Positions 9,644-20,000 of a stretch of DNA of 64,000 bases are shown here, piece by piece (position 1 is the first letter of the stretch; each line of letters opens with the position of its first letter). The translations under genes were made by a program, and so were the position numbers. Origin of the DNA: Trypanosoma brucei gambiense DAL972 (taxonomy: Eukaryota; Euglenozoa; Kinetoplastea; Trypanosomatida; Trypanosomatidae); assembly GCF_000210295.1 (NCBI RefSeq), contig NC_026744.1:930001-994000 (forward strand), read 5' to 3'. The notes under the pieces were generated by a model. The model worked only from the letters and a program-made list of their open reading frames with translations. It made no database searches and was not told where the DNA came from.

Positions 9644-10711
9644 ATGCACGAACAAATCCAGAAGCTCCTCTTAATGGGCCCTGCGGGGGCGGGAAAGACC
9701 TGCATGCGGAGTATAATCTTTGATAACTATTTACCTCGCGACACACTACGACTGGCAATAACAATATCGCATGAGGAAAGCCGCGTTCGGTTATTAAATA
9801 ACATGTACGTGAACCTGTGGGACTGCGGCGGGCAACAGCAGTACGTAGCGGAATATTTGAATCGACAGAGAGAGTGCATATTTCGTAATGTTGGCGTGCT
9901 CTTATTTGTCTTTGATATCAGTAGCATGAGCTGCGAGGAGAGTGATGTGTTCGGGGGGAAAACTTCCGAACAGAACTGGACAGATACGTTTCAGTACTTC
10001 CGTGAGGCAGTGCAGCATGTCCGTACGTACAGTCCACAGGCGAAAGTGTTTGTGCTACTGCACAAAATGGATATCATTCAACAGAAGTTGCGTAGCAGCA
10101 TTTTTGAGTCGCGGAAAAGGGAAATACTGAAGGAAGTTGAAAACGTTGGTGGTTCCGGTGGTGACGTTCAATTCTTTGCCACTAGTATATACGATGACAC
10201 GCTATATCTTGCTTACAGCAACATTGTGAGATCGCTTATTCCGCATTGTGATGTTCTGACGAGGGCGATGGAGAAGTTGCTTGTGTCTTGTAACGCCTCT
10301 GAAGTTGCGCTGTACGAGCGCGGTACCTTTCTTTGTTTGACATACGTTAGCAAAATTGACGCTGGTGGCGCTGATAATGGGAGTTTGATAGCTGAAGACG
10401 ATGGCAGTAACAGGGGTGATCGCTGTTCGGGAACTGAATCGCGAACGACTAAAGTTAGTGAGACAGTGAAGCATTTTAAGTTGAGCTGCATGAATAATGC
10501 AACAAGTCTGGAAGGATACCAGATGACAACGACCACGTTTACGGCACTCCTTCATCCGTTTACGAGCTGTACGTATGTTCTCATCTTCTCCGAAGACACT
10601 AGTGTTAATGTTGAGCTTCACAGAATTAATGTGCTAAGCGCCAGGTGGAATTTTGAGCAGTTTCTTCTCTCAGGAGATAGCATCGCTGAGGAAATGCGTA
10701 AAGTGTTGTAG
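9644..10711 (+). CDS. Rag-family small GTPase, RagA/Gtr1 type
   Basis: 355 residues from the first sensible ATG at 9644; the frame extends upstream only without ATG through a pyrimidine tract. Residues 12-19 are the P-loop GPAGAGKT, residues 60-64 the G3 motif DCGGQ preceded by NLW, and HKMD is the G4 motif in the form typical of RagA/Gtr1. The order MRSIIFDNYLPRDT, then VRLL, then NLWDCGGQ follows RagA closely, as does the C-terminal roadblock-like half with VALYERGTFL and VKHFKLSC. An acidic/Ser-rich insert of about 35 residues sits between these last two. Rag heterodimers relay amino-acid status to TORC1 at the lysosome. The expected RagC/D-type partner is not in this window. Family assignment is firm; the role in this organism is inferred. 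Confidence 0.92.
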   Translation: MHEQIQKLLLMGPAGAGKTCMRSIIFDNYLPRDTLRLAITISHEESRVRLLNNMYVNLWDCGGQQQYVAEYLNRQRECIFRNVGVLLFVFDISSMSCEESDVFGGKTSEQNWTDTFQYFREAVQHVRTYSPQAKVFVLLHKMDIIQQKLRSSIFESRKREILKEVENVGGSGGDVQFFATSIYDDTLYLAYSNIVRSLIPHCDVLTRAMEKLLVSCNASEVALYERGTFLCLTYVSKIDAGGADNGSLIAEDDGSNRGDRCSGTESRTTKVSETVKHFKLSCMNNATSLEGYQMTTTTFTALLHPFTSCTYVLIFSEDTSVNVELHRINVLSARWNFEQFLLSGDSIAEEMRKVL

Positions 10712-10998
10712 ACGCACAAGTACTGTTTCCTCTCTCTTCCTTCTGCACGGGTACGCTTACGCGCTCTCTCAACGGTTTCATTGAAATGCAGCGCAAGCTG
10801 TTATTGTTGTTGTTTTTCACACTTACCACTGTGCACATCTTTTTGCCAATTTCCTTTACCATGCTCTCTTACCCCCCCCCCCTCCCTCCTTGGTGGCTCA
10901 TGTGTCACTTTGTGTGTGAGCATAATGAATTTTACATTTCATTATTTCTGGTCTCTTCCGGTCACTATCTCAACAATTCCTTACTTTCAACTTCCTTA

Positions 10999-11000
10999 AG
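10999..11000 (+). promoter_or_regulatory. Candidate SL acceptor for the 11.0-kb gene
   Basis: AG after a long pyrimidine-rich run (10951-10997), seven bases before the ATG at 11008. A second AG lies three bases later. Confidence 0.5.
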
Positions 11001-11007
11001 AAGGTAA

Positions 11008-14000
11008 ATGTGCGGTGTGTCGGGGGTCGGTGGACATGACGTACCATTGCCTTCGCTCGTGACCTCCAGTGACAAGTGGCTTGTGTACGGCTGCGCTACC
11101 GACGCATTGGTTGTGTGTGCACTGAAGGATGGACTTGCCTCATCTTGTTCTTCTAACGCCGGTTCCACCGGAGGTGAGAGCGATTTTGTTCAAAATACAT
11201 CTGTGGTATCGCTTCCCGCAGGTGAAGAGTTGTCTGTTGTTTGTATACATCCAGTAAAGGACCTTTTGTGCGTTGGGACTACGCTTAACGGCGTTTACCT
11301 GACGACGGCAGCGAACCCCAACTTTAGTGCCGGTGCAAAACTGTCCCTTCGATTCAGCGGTATTGTCAGCCACTGTGCGTGTTTTGTTAATGGAGTAGAA
11401 GAGGGACATGACATATTGGTGATGTCGTGTTTGTTGGAGGAGGCACTAGTGAAATGCCACAAACTGTTACTGTGGGACATTTGTTCAAAAGCACTTCTTT
11501 GGCGGGGATGTACCGAAGCAATGGTCTCAATAACTGCTGTACCGGGAGTGGTTGGCTTTGCAAGCTGTTCGAGAAGGCACTTGCTAATGTGGTCTTTTCG
11601 TAACGGTGCCAGTAGTGCCTCTTCTTTAACTTCGACTGCCAACAGTGCTGTAGGGGCCGACGAAGGCAGTGGTGGGACGATCACCGTTTTCAGTAAAACG
11701 TTCGCCGCTGTTGAGGAGCTGCATGATGTGGAGTATGTGTGCGTTGTCACTCCAGCCTCGTCGGCAGAGAAGTCGTTGACGGTTCTTACAACTAAGGGGT
11801 TCCTTGTCTCATTCAATCTCCATAGCGGTGAGCCACTCAAGTGGATGGACTGTAAAATTTCTTCAGTCACGTCAGCATACAGATGTGGAGGAGATATTGT
11901 GGTATGTGGCGGTCTTGTTCGTTTCTTCTCAGAGGACTGGGTGTTTCGTGGAAAGATCAGACCACCAGAGCACTCTCCTCATCCCGGGACACCCCATGCA
12001 CCACATTCGACTGGTTTGACCTGCATAGGAGCTGCGCCTTGTGGCGGTAACGCAATAGCTTTTTTCTTCACGGGAGGTGGTATCGTTAGATGCCGTATCG
12101 GGCGTTTGGGAGTTGAAGCAAAAATGTGTGACTCCGTAAGCACGTGCTCCAAGTTGACCTTTCATTGTGTGTACGAATATGTCCCGATATCTCCGCATGA
12201 TGCGCCAATTCAGTTGTTGGCTCTGACGCCGGATGTGATATGCCTTCACTCGCGGCATCAGCTCCGATTGTATGGTACTCCCCTGTTGTTTAGTCGGGGC
12301 AACATGTCATTTGAGAGTACTTGCTGTGCGTATCATCGCGGTTTAGGCGTAATTGCGATGTATGAATCTTCTACCCACCAAATAGTTGCTGTAACACCGG
12401 GGTTGGAAAGGGTGTTATGTCGTTTGGGTTTGGAGGTGCCACTCACAGACCTTATCACCTTGGAAGATAACCAATTTGTAGGCGCGTCGACCGCTAATAC
12501 AATTATTTACCTTGAGGGACAGTGGGGGGAAGATATGCAGCACTTTTCCCTGCGGTTATTGCGAATACAACGTTTTGCGGAACTCAAGACGCCGTTCACG
12601 CATCTGGCATACTCAGCAGGTGTGTTGCATGTCGCCTCCTCCCGTGAGGTAGTTAACTTGCATACAGGGCACATTACTAGCTTCAACGATGATATCATTG
12701 CCCTAATTCCAGCCAGCGGCGGCGCATTGCTTGTAGCACACACTCACTCATGTATTTTCTTGAGTCCTGGCGGGGTGACACCTGTTGGTTTCCCGTTCCT
12801 TGAGGCCGACTTGCGTGGTGCTGCGTCGTCCCTGGGCAGAAGGTACGTGGCGCTCTACAATGAAGGAAATGTGCATGTTGTTGAACTTAGCAGCGGTAAG
12901 CGCGTCAAGCATATCAGCGCCCAACGTGGTGCGAGCGGGGCCTCCCCAACTACAATTAGATGTGTTGGATTCACAGCGGATGACAGCAGTATTGTGGTGT
13001 GTGATTCGAGAGGGGTTCTGGAGGTGCGCGGCTTTGAGGGCACGGGGTTGATATCACCCGGTATTTATGGTGATGCCACTTCGGCAGACGACACAAATAC
13101 GAATCGCTTTTCTAGAGAAAGCAGTTGTTCCAGCAGTAGGCGTGCAAAGCAGCTCGATGGGCCCACGAGCACTGAGTTGCAGAACCGCTTCAAAGATTTA
13201 CATGGTTTCTACGAGGCGTCCCGACGCGTGGCAACGGAACGAAAAGCTTACAAACTGCCCGAGAGACATTCAAAGTTTGCAAGCAGCACTGGTGCCAATT
13301 CATCATCAGGACGATCTACTCCAAGCCCACCAACGTCGGCCAACAGGAGTAGTGGGAAAAACGCGTTCCGTGTCCAAGACGGGGATGAGGGTTTGCTGCC
13401 AACGCCCAAAAAGTCGCCGTATCCTGCCCGGCGCTGGAAAGCAGCTGATGTGCCGGCAAGCTTACTCAATGTTGGTGCTGTTGGAAACGAAATTCTTGTT
13501 TCAGCTTCTTTAGTTGAAGTTTCGGCATTGACTTCCATAGATTCAAAACATAACGATCTCAGCAGCGTGCTGGAAGGCGGAGCAGCCACCTTATCGTGGG
13601 CAGTAAATGACATTCCACGCGACAGCGGAAAATGCAGGGTCCCGGACTCTCCCGCTTACGTCTTGCAGAGTCCTACACGGAAGGGAGAACCCTTGTTGAG
13701 CCCAATGAAAGTACCTGAGGACGACGTGGTAAACGTTGACTCGTTTGATCGCGTTGACCCGCGGCGGATCGAACGGCTACACTCACAGACTGCAGGGCAC
13801 GATGACCCCACAGCGCTGCGGTGCGATCGTACAAATTCGTCTGGCGGCATCGCGTCTCTGCGCGCAAGGTCGCTGGATATACGCGATGGGCTCAAAGAAC
13901 TTGCTGATGCGTACGAGCGTCTCGGTGAAGAAGATGGGGATGATGTGGATGAGACAACCATGGAAGAGATGTTCTCCACTGTAAGTCGACTCTATACAAG

Positions 14001-14178
14001 ATTGCAGTCTCGTCAAAGCCGCCGCTCGAATAGCAGCTGTAGTTTCGCGAGTGATCAGTCTTCGGCGTCGATAAACGCTATGCTCGCGAACCTACAGCTT
14101 TTGCAATGCCAAAATAGTCGTATAGAGGCCCAGAACCGCGAGATCCTGTCGAAACTTAGCTCTGCGAACGGTCGATAA
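11008..14178 (+). CDS. Large WD40-like beta-propeller protein with C-terminal coiled coil, function unknown
   Basis: 1056 residues, ATG start close behind a good acceptor. The first ~680 residues have the rhythm of degenerate WD40 blades: repeated beta-strand clusters ending in hydrophobic-polar turns such as LLLWDI, HLLMWSF, VVCDSRGVLEV. Few blades have a textbook GH...WD signature. Residues about 690-950 are Ser/Pro-rich, basic and probably disordered. The last ~110 residues are helical: a KELADAYERLGEE segment, an acidic stretch, and a closing helix (NAMLANLQLLQCQNSRIEAQNREI) that should form a coiled coil. The propeller plus disordered linker plus coiled-coil layout resembles centrosomal or cytoskeletal scaffolds such as NEDD1 or WDR62/MABP1, but I cannot assign an orthologue. 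Confidence 0.8.
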   Translation: MCGVSGVGGHDVPLPSLVTSSDKWLVYGCATDALVVCALKDGLASSCSSNAGSTGGESDFVQNTSVVSLPAGEELSVVCIHPVKDLLCVGTTLNGVYLTTAANPNFSAGAKLSLRFSGIVSHCACFVNGVEEGHDILVMSCLLEEALVKCHKLLLWDICSKALLWRGCTEAMVSITAVPGVVGFASCSRRHLLMWSFRNGASSASSLTSTANSAVGADEGSGGTITVFSKTFAAVEELHDVEYVCVVTPASSAEKSLTVLTTKGFLVSFNLHSGEPLKWMDCKISSVTSAYRCGGDIVVCGGLVRFFSEDWVFRGKIRPPEHSPHPGTPHAPHSTGLTCIGAAPCGGNAIAFFFTGGGIVRCRIGRLGVEAKMCDSVSTCSKLTFHCVYEYVPISPHDAPIQLLALTPDVICLHSRHQLRLYGTPLLFSRGNMSFESTCCAYHRGLGVIAMYESSTHQIVAVTPGLERVLCRLGLEVPLTDLITLEDNQFVGASTANTIIYLEGQWGEDMQHFSLRLLRIQRFAELKTPFTHLAYSAGVLHVASSREVVNLHTGHITSFNDDIIALIPASGGALLVAHTHSCIFLSPGGVTPVGFPFLEADLRGAASSLGRRYVALYNEGNVHVVELSSGKRVKHISAQRGASGASPTTIRCVGFTADDSSIVVCDSRGVLEVRGFEGTGLISPGIYGDATSADDTNTNRFSRESSCSSSRRAKQLDGPTSTELQNRFKDLHGFYEASRRVATERKAYKLPERHSKFASSTGANSSSGRSTPSPPTSANRSSGKNAFRVQDGDEGLLPTPKKSPYPARRWKAADVPASLLNVGAVGNEILVSASLVEVSALTSIDSKHNDLSSVLEGGAATLSWAVNDIPRDSGKCRVPDSPAYVLQSPTRKGEPLLSPMKVPEDDVVNVDSFDRVDPRRIERLHSQTAGHDDPTALRCDRTNSSGGIASLRARSLDIRDGLKELADAYERLGEEDGDDVDETTMEEMFSTVSRLYTRLQSRQSRRSNSSCSFASDQSSASINAMLANLQLLQCQNSRIEAQNREILSKLSSANGR

Positions 14179-14678
14179 AGTTGTCACCCGCACAAGTTCT
14201 TGTCAAAGTTCCAGTCCAAGGGATTCTGTTTTTTTTTTTTTCTTGACCCCTCGACAGCATTTCACGTTGTTCTGTTTCTCCAAAAGAAAAAAAAAGTGAA
14301 GAAAATCCTGTAAGACGTGGATTAGTTTCTTAATAGTCCGGAAAACGCCACCCAAATCATAGCAAATGGTCGCGAAGCAATCTGAATGAGGCGTGCTCTG
14401 TTCGGTATATTCATTTTCATGGGGATGTTGAGGGGCGTACATGTTGTTGTTCCTTTGAGTTGTTGCTGCTGCTCGAGGTGGCATCTGCGGCCTTCGCGCC
14501 CATCACGCGGCACCTTTAGTGTATAGGTGTCGTTATTTCGTTACTTGGGGAAGTGGTGCAAATAAACTACCTGCTTGCTTATCCCTACATTTCTACCCCT
14601 TTCCACCCCACATGCACACACTTTATGTATTTGCACCTTTACTGACCTCACGGGCACATCAATTACTCAAGGTGACAC
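14179..14678. other. Spacer before the RRM gene
   Basis: No gene seen. It contains a T-tract near 14229 and a pyrimidine-rich stretch at 14579-14611 leading to the acceptor of the next gene. Confidence 0.7.
14670..14671 (+). promoter_or_regulatory. SL acceptor for the RRM gene
   Basis: The first AG after the pyrimidine tract at 14579-14611. It leaves a 5' UTR of only seven bases before the ATG at 14679. Confidence 0.6.
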
Positions 14679-15431
14679 ATGTCCAAGTTATTTATATCTA
14701 AACTTCCAAAAACGGTCTCCGCGGAGGAAGTGAAAGAGTTTCTTGAGAACCTCATGCCGGAAGCTACGCGCATCCAACTACTACTCGGCTCTCAGCACCA
14801 CGAGCATAAGGGGTACGCCTACGCGCATTTTGCAGGGGAGGAGGCGGCCACAGAGGCATTACAACGTCTTTGTGGTGATGAGCCACCATCCCTGCACGGC
14901 GTGGCGATTACGGCAAAGCGCGCCAGTCGTGTCTCAGACGCGGTGGAAAGCGACGTGACGCCATTGCCGGCGGCGTTGGCACATTTTAGCCACTCGCAAT
15001 GCGTAACGGTTGCACCCCCTTCACTCGTGGATGAACTTAATGGTGTTGTAGCTCGTTGTAGTGTAAACGACAATTTGGAGGCGGTAGCGTTTGCTACGGG
15101 GGCGGAAGCTGCGGCATGTGTGGCATCGAGTGGAGGACGGGTGGTGAAATGTACGCCTCCGCGGCTACCGGAGTTACTCGCCTCTCGTGAAGCAACAAAG
15201 CGAAGGCGCGAGGAGCCACCGGTAGTGAAGTCAGGTGAGGCGGCAACGGAGGGAAGCGCCGGGGATATCGTGACCGCTTACGAGCGACTCGGTTACACCG
15301 CGTTATCGCCTTCGCAGTTGCTTCAGCTTGTGGAAGATTTTTTAGAGGGCCGTGGACGAGTCGCGGTTCAAGACCGTGAGGGCCATGTGGCGTTGCTAAA
15401 TCTCCCAGCGTATATTTCTGCGCTGGAGTAA
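14679..15431 (+). CDS. RRM-domain RNA-binding protein
   Basis: 250 residues, ATG start. Residues about 3-83 form an RNA recognition motif: RNP2-like LFISKLP near the N-terminus, RNP1-like KGYAYAHF in the middle, and a closing VAITAKRA strand. A second, weaker beta-alpha unit follows at about 105-160, and a short basic stretch (TKRRREEPP) could be a nuclear signal. The last 60 residues (ERLGYTALSPSQLLQLVEDFLEGRGRV) are a helical region I do not recognise. Trypanosomes rely heavily on RNA-binding proteins because genes in a polycistronic unit are controlled after transcription. Target RNAs cannot be inferred from sequence. Confidence 0.85.
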   Translation: MSKLFISKLPKTVSAEEVKEFLENLMPEATRIQLLLGSQHHEHKGYAYAHFAGEEAATEALQRLCGDEPPSLHGVAITAKRASRVSDAVESDVTPLPAALAHFSHSQCVTVAPPSLVDELNGVVARCSVNDNLEAVAFATGAEAAACVASSGGRVVKCTPPRLPELLASREATKRRREEPPVVKSGEAATEGSAGDIVTAYERLGYTALSPSQLLQLVEDFLEGRGRVAVQDREGHVALLNLPAYISALE

Positions 15432-15600
15432 AGTTTGCCGACGGTAAATGAAGGCGAAGAGGACGAAGCGCGGGGTCCTAATTTCTTTGTTTGTTTTCCC
15501 CGATATCTCCGTTCCGTGTTGGAATTAACAAAAGAAAAATATGGCACCATGTGTGTACGCACTGCCTTTTAGATGGGGGGAGGTGGGTTGTGTGAGATGA

Positions 15601-15622
15601 GGTTATGGTTATGGTTAGGGTT
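15601..15622. repeat. Interstitial telomere-like patch
   Basis: Two TTATGG units are followed by one TTAGGG. Only one unit matches the true telomere repeat, so this is probably chance or a decayed patch. Confidence 0.5.
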
Positions 15623-15790
15623 GCGTTTTGTTAAAACCCTTTTACTCTTCCCTTCTCCCAACCTCACTTTCTTCCTCTTTTAGGTCAGGTGTAGTTCCGT
15701 TACGATCTGCATGTTTTGCGTCCTTTTTCTCCTGTGCTATGCGCTCGCTGTTTATTTGTTTTGTTCATAATTTGCATGAAACATTCTCTT

Positions 15791-15822
15791 CCTCTCCTCT
15801 CCTCTCTCTCTCTCTCTCTCTT
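15791..15822. repeat. (CT)n-rich pyrimidine tract
   Basis: An almost unbroken CT run. It could attract the splicing machinery and fix a polyadenylation site upstream for the RRM gene. Confidence 0.9.
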
Positions 15823-16872
15823 CTCACTTCTCATTTCTGCACCACTTCGTCTTGCACCTTTTGTGCTCTCTAGCGCTACTGGAACACTTACGCTCCACAA
15901 GACACAGGTTAAAGTCCTTCCTCACAGAAATTAGGGAGAGAAGATTATAAGGAAAAAATTTAAGTGGGAACGAAGTATTTGGAAGGCTTTTTTTCTTTTT
16001 TTTTGGGGGGGTGGGAAATTTGTTTAGTTTGCGATCCGTGCTGGTGGTTAACTTGGGAGCAGATACGATACGTACTACAGAGCACATATCTTATATATTT
16101 TATTTAAAAACATAGGTTTGCACCATACACAAACCAAGAAGGCTTTGTCTTTTTCTTTTGAGGCTCGTATTCATCGCTCTTAGATCACCTTTTTGACATT
16201 GCGGGAAGTTCTCTGTGCGACTTCACGTGCGCATAGTGCCCAAAAAAGGCAAAAAAGAAAAAGTCCACAACTTCCCCTTAATCATAGTCTGCAAGTGACA
16301 AGGGGCTGTATATATTTGTGTTCCCGTTGGTGATCACTAGGGCCGAAAGGGGGAAGGGAGAAAAGAAGCGGAAGCAGCTGCCGTACGCAAAAGGGAGGTA
16401 ACGTCTGCAAAGTTACATAAATAGTAGTTTTATTGTGTACATATATACATTTACCTACATATCTGCAGCCAAAAGCATTTTGGCTACCTTTTTTTTGGTT
16501 TCTGGAGAGTCCATCGGCGTCACGTTCGTACGTAGGAGACGAAGGGACAGAGCCTTTAAAAAAAAAAATATTTGTTTGTTGGTCGTTCTTGTTAGGAGGC
16601 GCACAGGAGGGTGGTGGGGCTGCCAAAAGAACTGAAGGCCACAGGCAAGGGGAGTCGGAATTTGTCTTTAATCCGTGAAAAAAGTAAACAAGCAATACAG
16701 AACGTAAGGGAACCGCTGGAGGAGCACCACGGTATAAGGAGGTGTTGGACTGAAGAGGTGGCGAAAAAAAAAAGGGATTAGAGAACCAGAAGGAAACAGG
16801 AATAAAGATAAAATAAGGCTCATTCACTGGAACAGGGTGTAGATCTCACACAACCCTGTTTCACTGCACTCT

Positions 16873-16874
16873 AG
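16873..16874 (+). promoter_or_regulatory. Candidate SL acceptor for the P4-ATPase gene
   Basis: AG at the end of a pyrimidine-rich stretch (ACAACCCTG through CTCTAG). The 5' UTR would be about 209 nt and purine-rich. Confidence 0.5.
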
Positions 16875-17083
16875 TGGAACGTAGAGCGAGGGTTCAACTA
16901 AGTACAAAAAGAAACATCAACGGAAGAGAAGATAATTTATACGTCAGTGGAACGTTGTAAACAAGCACGGGAAGGGGTGGGAAGAAGAAAGGAAAATCAC
17001 CTGCAAGGAGCGACCCCGGAAAGGAAGAGAGTGCGTGAAAAGATCAAGGAAGGAAAGAGGAACAGCAAAGTGGAACATCAGAC

Positions 17084-20000
17084 ATGGCGGAAGACGCTGC
17101 ACCCGACACATCGCACCAGAGTAGCAACACCAGCGATGAAGGAGGTGCAAAATCGGAGGTTATAGTACACATGAATAACCGTGAGGCTAACGAAGAGTAC
17201 GGCTATCCCAATAATTTCATCAAAACATCGCATTACACCGCACTCAGCTTCCTGCCATTGGGGCTTATCGCACAATTTATGCGCGTCAGCAATTTTTACT
17301 TCCTCGTATGCATGTGCCTCACTCTGATTCCGGGCCTCTCTCCGGTGAACCCTGTGACAGCCATCCTACCCCTTTTATTCGTCATTGGTGTTTCACTGGC
17401 GAAGGAGGGCGTGGAGGAGTTTCGCCGCCACACCGCCGACCGCTTGGCGAATTCCGTTGAGGTTGACGTATTAATAAACGGAGTGATGCAGCGGGTTCCG
17501 AGTCGTGACATCCGCGTGGGTGATATCGTCCGTGTGAGCAACGGTGAGGAGGTGCGAGCAGATCTTCTCTGCTTGTCCACCTCGGATGAAGAAGATCAGG
17601 TATATATTGATATGTGTAATCTCGACGGAGAGACCAGTCTCAAAAACCGAAAACCACATGAACATACGGCGTCCCTACGCACTCCAGAGCAATTGCAGGA
17701 GGTGCAAGTGAAGATTGTTACCACGCAGCCGGATGCCGAGCTTCATTCCTGGAGTGGTTGCATTGAAAGTAACGGTGAAGCATTCGCTGTGGATATTGGA
17801 AACTTTTTGTGTCGAGGTTCTGTCTTGCGGAAGACCGACTGGGTTTGGGGTGTTGTCGTTTATGCCGGTGTAGATACTAAAATGTTCCGCAACCTGAAGG
17901 GGCATCCGATGAAGATGTCTGATCTCGACCGTAGGTTGAATGTAATGATTGTGACACTGCTACTGTTCAAATGCGTAGTGCTCGCAACGCTGGCGTTCCT
18001 TCTGGTTTGGTGGAACCGGAGCAATAAGGAACATATATGGTACCTACACTGGTACATGAACCAGTACGGCTCGACGGTGCTATTGTTGCGCTCCTTTGTG
18101 ACGATATTTCTGTTGCTCTCTTACTTTATCCCGATTTCGCTATTCGTGACCATCGAGGTTTGCAAGGTGATCCAGGCGTACTGGATGGTTGCCGATGGCA
18201 AAATGACGGACGTGGTGAATGGACGTTTGTGTCGCTGCAGGCCCAACACTTCAAACCTAAATGAACAACTCGCGATGGTGCGCTTCATTTTCACAGATAA
18301 GACGGGTACCCTAACGGAGAATGTGATGAAGTTTAAACAAGGTGATTTTCAGGGGTTTTGCCTTGATTCTGCATGTGGAACCAAACCCACAGACCTCCTT
18401 GACCGCTGCAATCCAGCGCGTGAGGCTGCGTATGAGTACTTCCTTTCGATTGCTTTATGTAATACCGTTCAGCCAACCGAGGACCCCAATGCAGAAGGGG
18501 GTATCAGCTACGATGGCACCTCCCCGGATGAGGTGGCACTCGTCAGCATGGCTGCGGAACACGGGTTCCGCCTGAAGAAGCGCACAACACGTGAAATGGT
18601 GCTAGACATTGAAGGTGTGGAACATGAATATAGGATACTTGCCACCCTTGAGTTCACACCGGAGCGGAAGATGATGAGCATAATTGTGCGGGATAACGTT
18701 AGCCATCACATTGTGCTCTTCACCAAGGGTGCCGATTCCTCTCTACTCCCAAGGACTTGCACCAACCGGCAAGCACAGAACTATGTGCAAAAGCTAAGAG
18801 GCACACTGCAGGATATGAGTGTCTGTGGTTTACGCACACTTGTTATTGGAAGGCGGTTTCTTCTTCCGGAGGAGTACAAAAATTGGGAGGATTCGTACAA
18901 AACTGCTTCAAGGACTCTCATTGATCGTAGCGCGGCCCTGGATGATGTTTGTATGCGGATCGAGGGTGACCTGTGGCCAGTAGGGGCGACAGCCATCGAG
19001 GACAAGCTTCAGCAGGAGGTTCCTGAGACCATCTCCTTTTTTCTGGAAGCTGGTGTGGTTATATGGATGCTTACTGGAGATAAACGTGAAACTGCCGTTA
19101 CGGTTGCGGCCACTGCAAAATTGTGCGATCCGCAGAAAGACTTCATCATACACATAGACATCGGGTCGTTTGATCCGAAGAGTGCCGAGGCGATCAGAAA
19201 GGTGGACTCTGACTTGAGCAAAGTGAGGCGGACACTGGAGAGCGGAGGCGAGAACGGCTCGAAATGCACTATTGTTATTGATGGTCTCGCACTTGGGGTT
19301 GCAATGAGCGAACACTTTTTAACCTTTCTGGAGCTTTCCATGAGGGTCAATTCAGCCGTTTGCTGCCGACTTACCCCTTTGCAAAAGGCAGAAGTTGTAC
19401 GCATGTTTCAGGGATCGACAGGGTTAACCGCCATTGCCATTGGTGATGGTGCCAACGATGTTTCAATGATTCAGGAGGGGCGTGTTGGTGTTGGTATTAT
19501 TGGGCTTGAGGGATCGCAGGCGGCCCTCTCAGCAGATTATGCTATACCCCGATTTAGGCACCTGCGTCGGCTTTGTGCTGTCCATGGTCGATACTCACTC
19601 GTTCGTAACTCGGGTTGTATTATGATTAGCTTTTATAAGAACGCGGTCCTCGGTATGATGATGATTTTGTTCTGCTTCCATTCAGCGTTTTCAGGTGGAA
19701 CACTGTTCGACGGGTGGCTGTTGACATTCTTCAACATTCTTCTGACGAGCATCCCACCCTTCTTCCTCGGCGTGTTTGACAAGGACCTTCCAGAGGATGC
19801 GCTCCTACGCCGCCCGCATCTTTTCACTCAACTCTCTCACGGGTTATACTTCGACGTGATGACAACAGTGAGGTGGTTCGGGGAAGCGTTAATCCACGGT
19901 ACATTAATATTCTACCTCTTTTACTTGACTATCAGGAATCTCGACTGGAGCACGCACAACATATCAATGATTGAGCTGGGGACCATGCAAATTTTTATCG

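Larger units (their letters stand above)
15432..17083. other. 1.65-kb spacer before the P4-ATPase gene
   Basis: No gene seen. Contains a telomere-like patch at 15601-15622, a CT run at 15791-15822, and a purine-rich leader (16880-17080) just before the next start. A pyrimidine-rich stretch with AG at 16873-16874 is the best acceptor candidate. Confidence 0.7.

Noticed and set aside
15601..15622. Telomere repeat remnant as evidence of a chromosome fusion
   Set aside because: Only one true TTAGGG unit is present; far too little to claim a former telomere.
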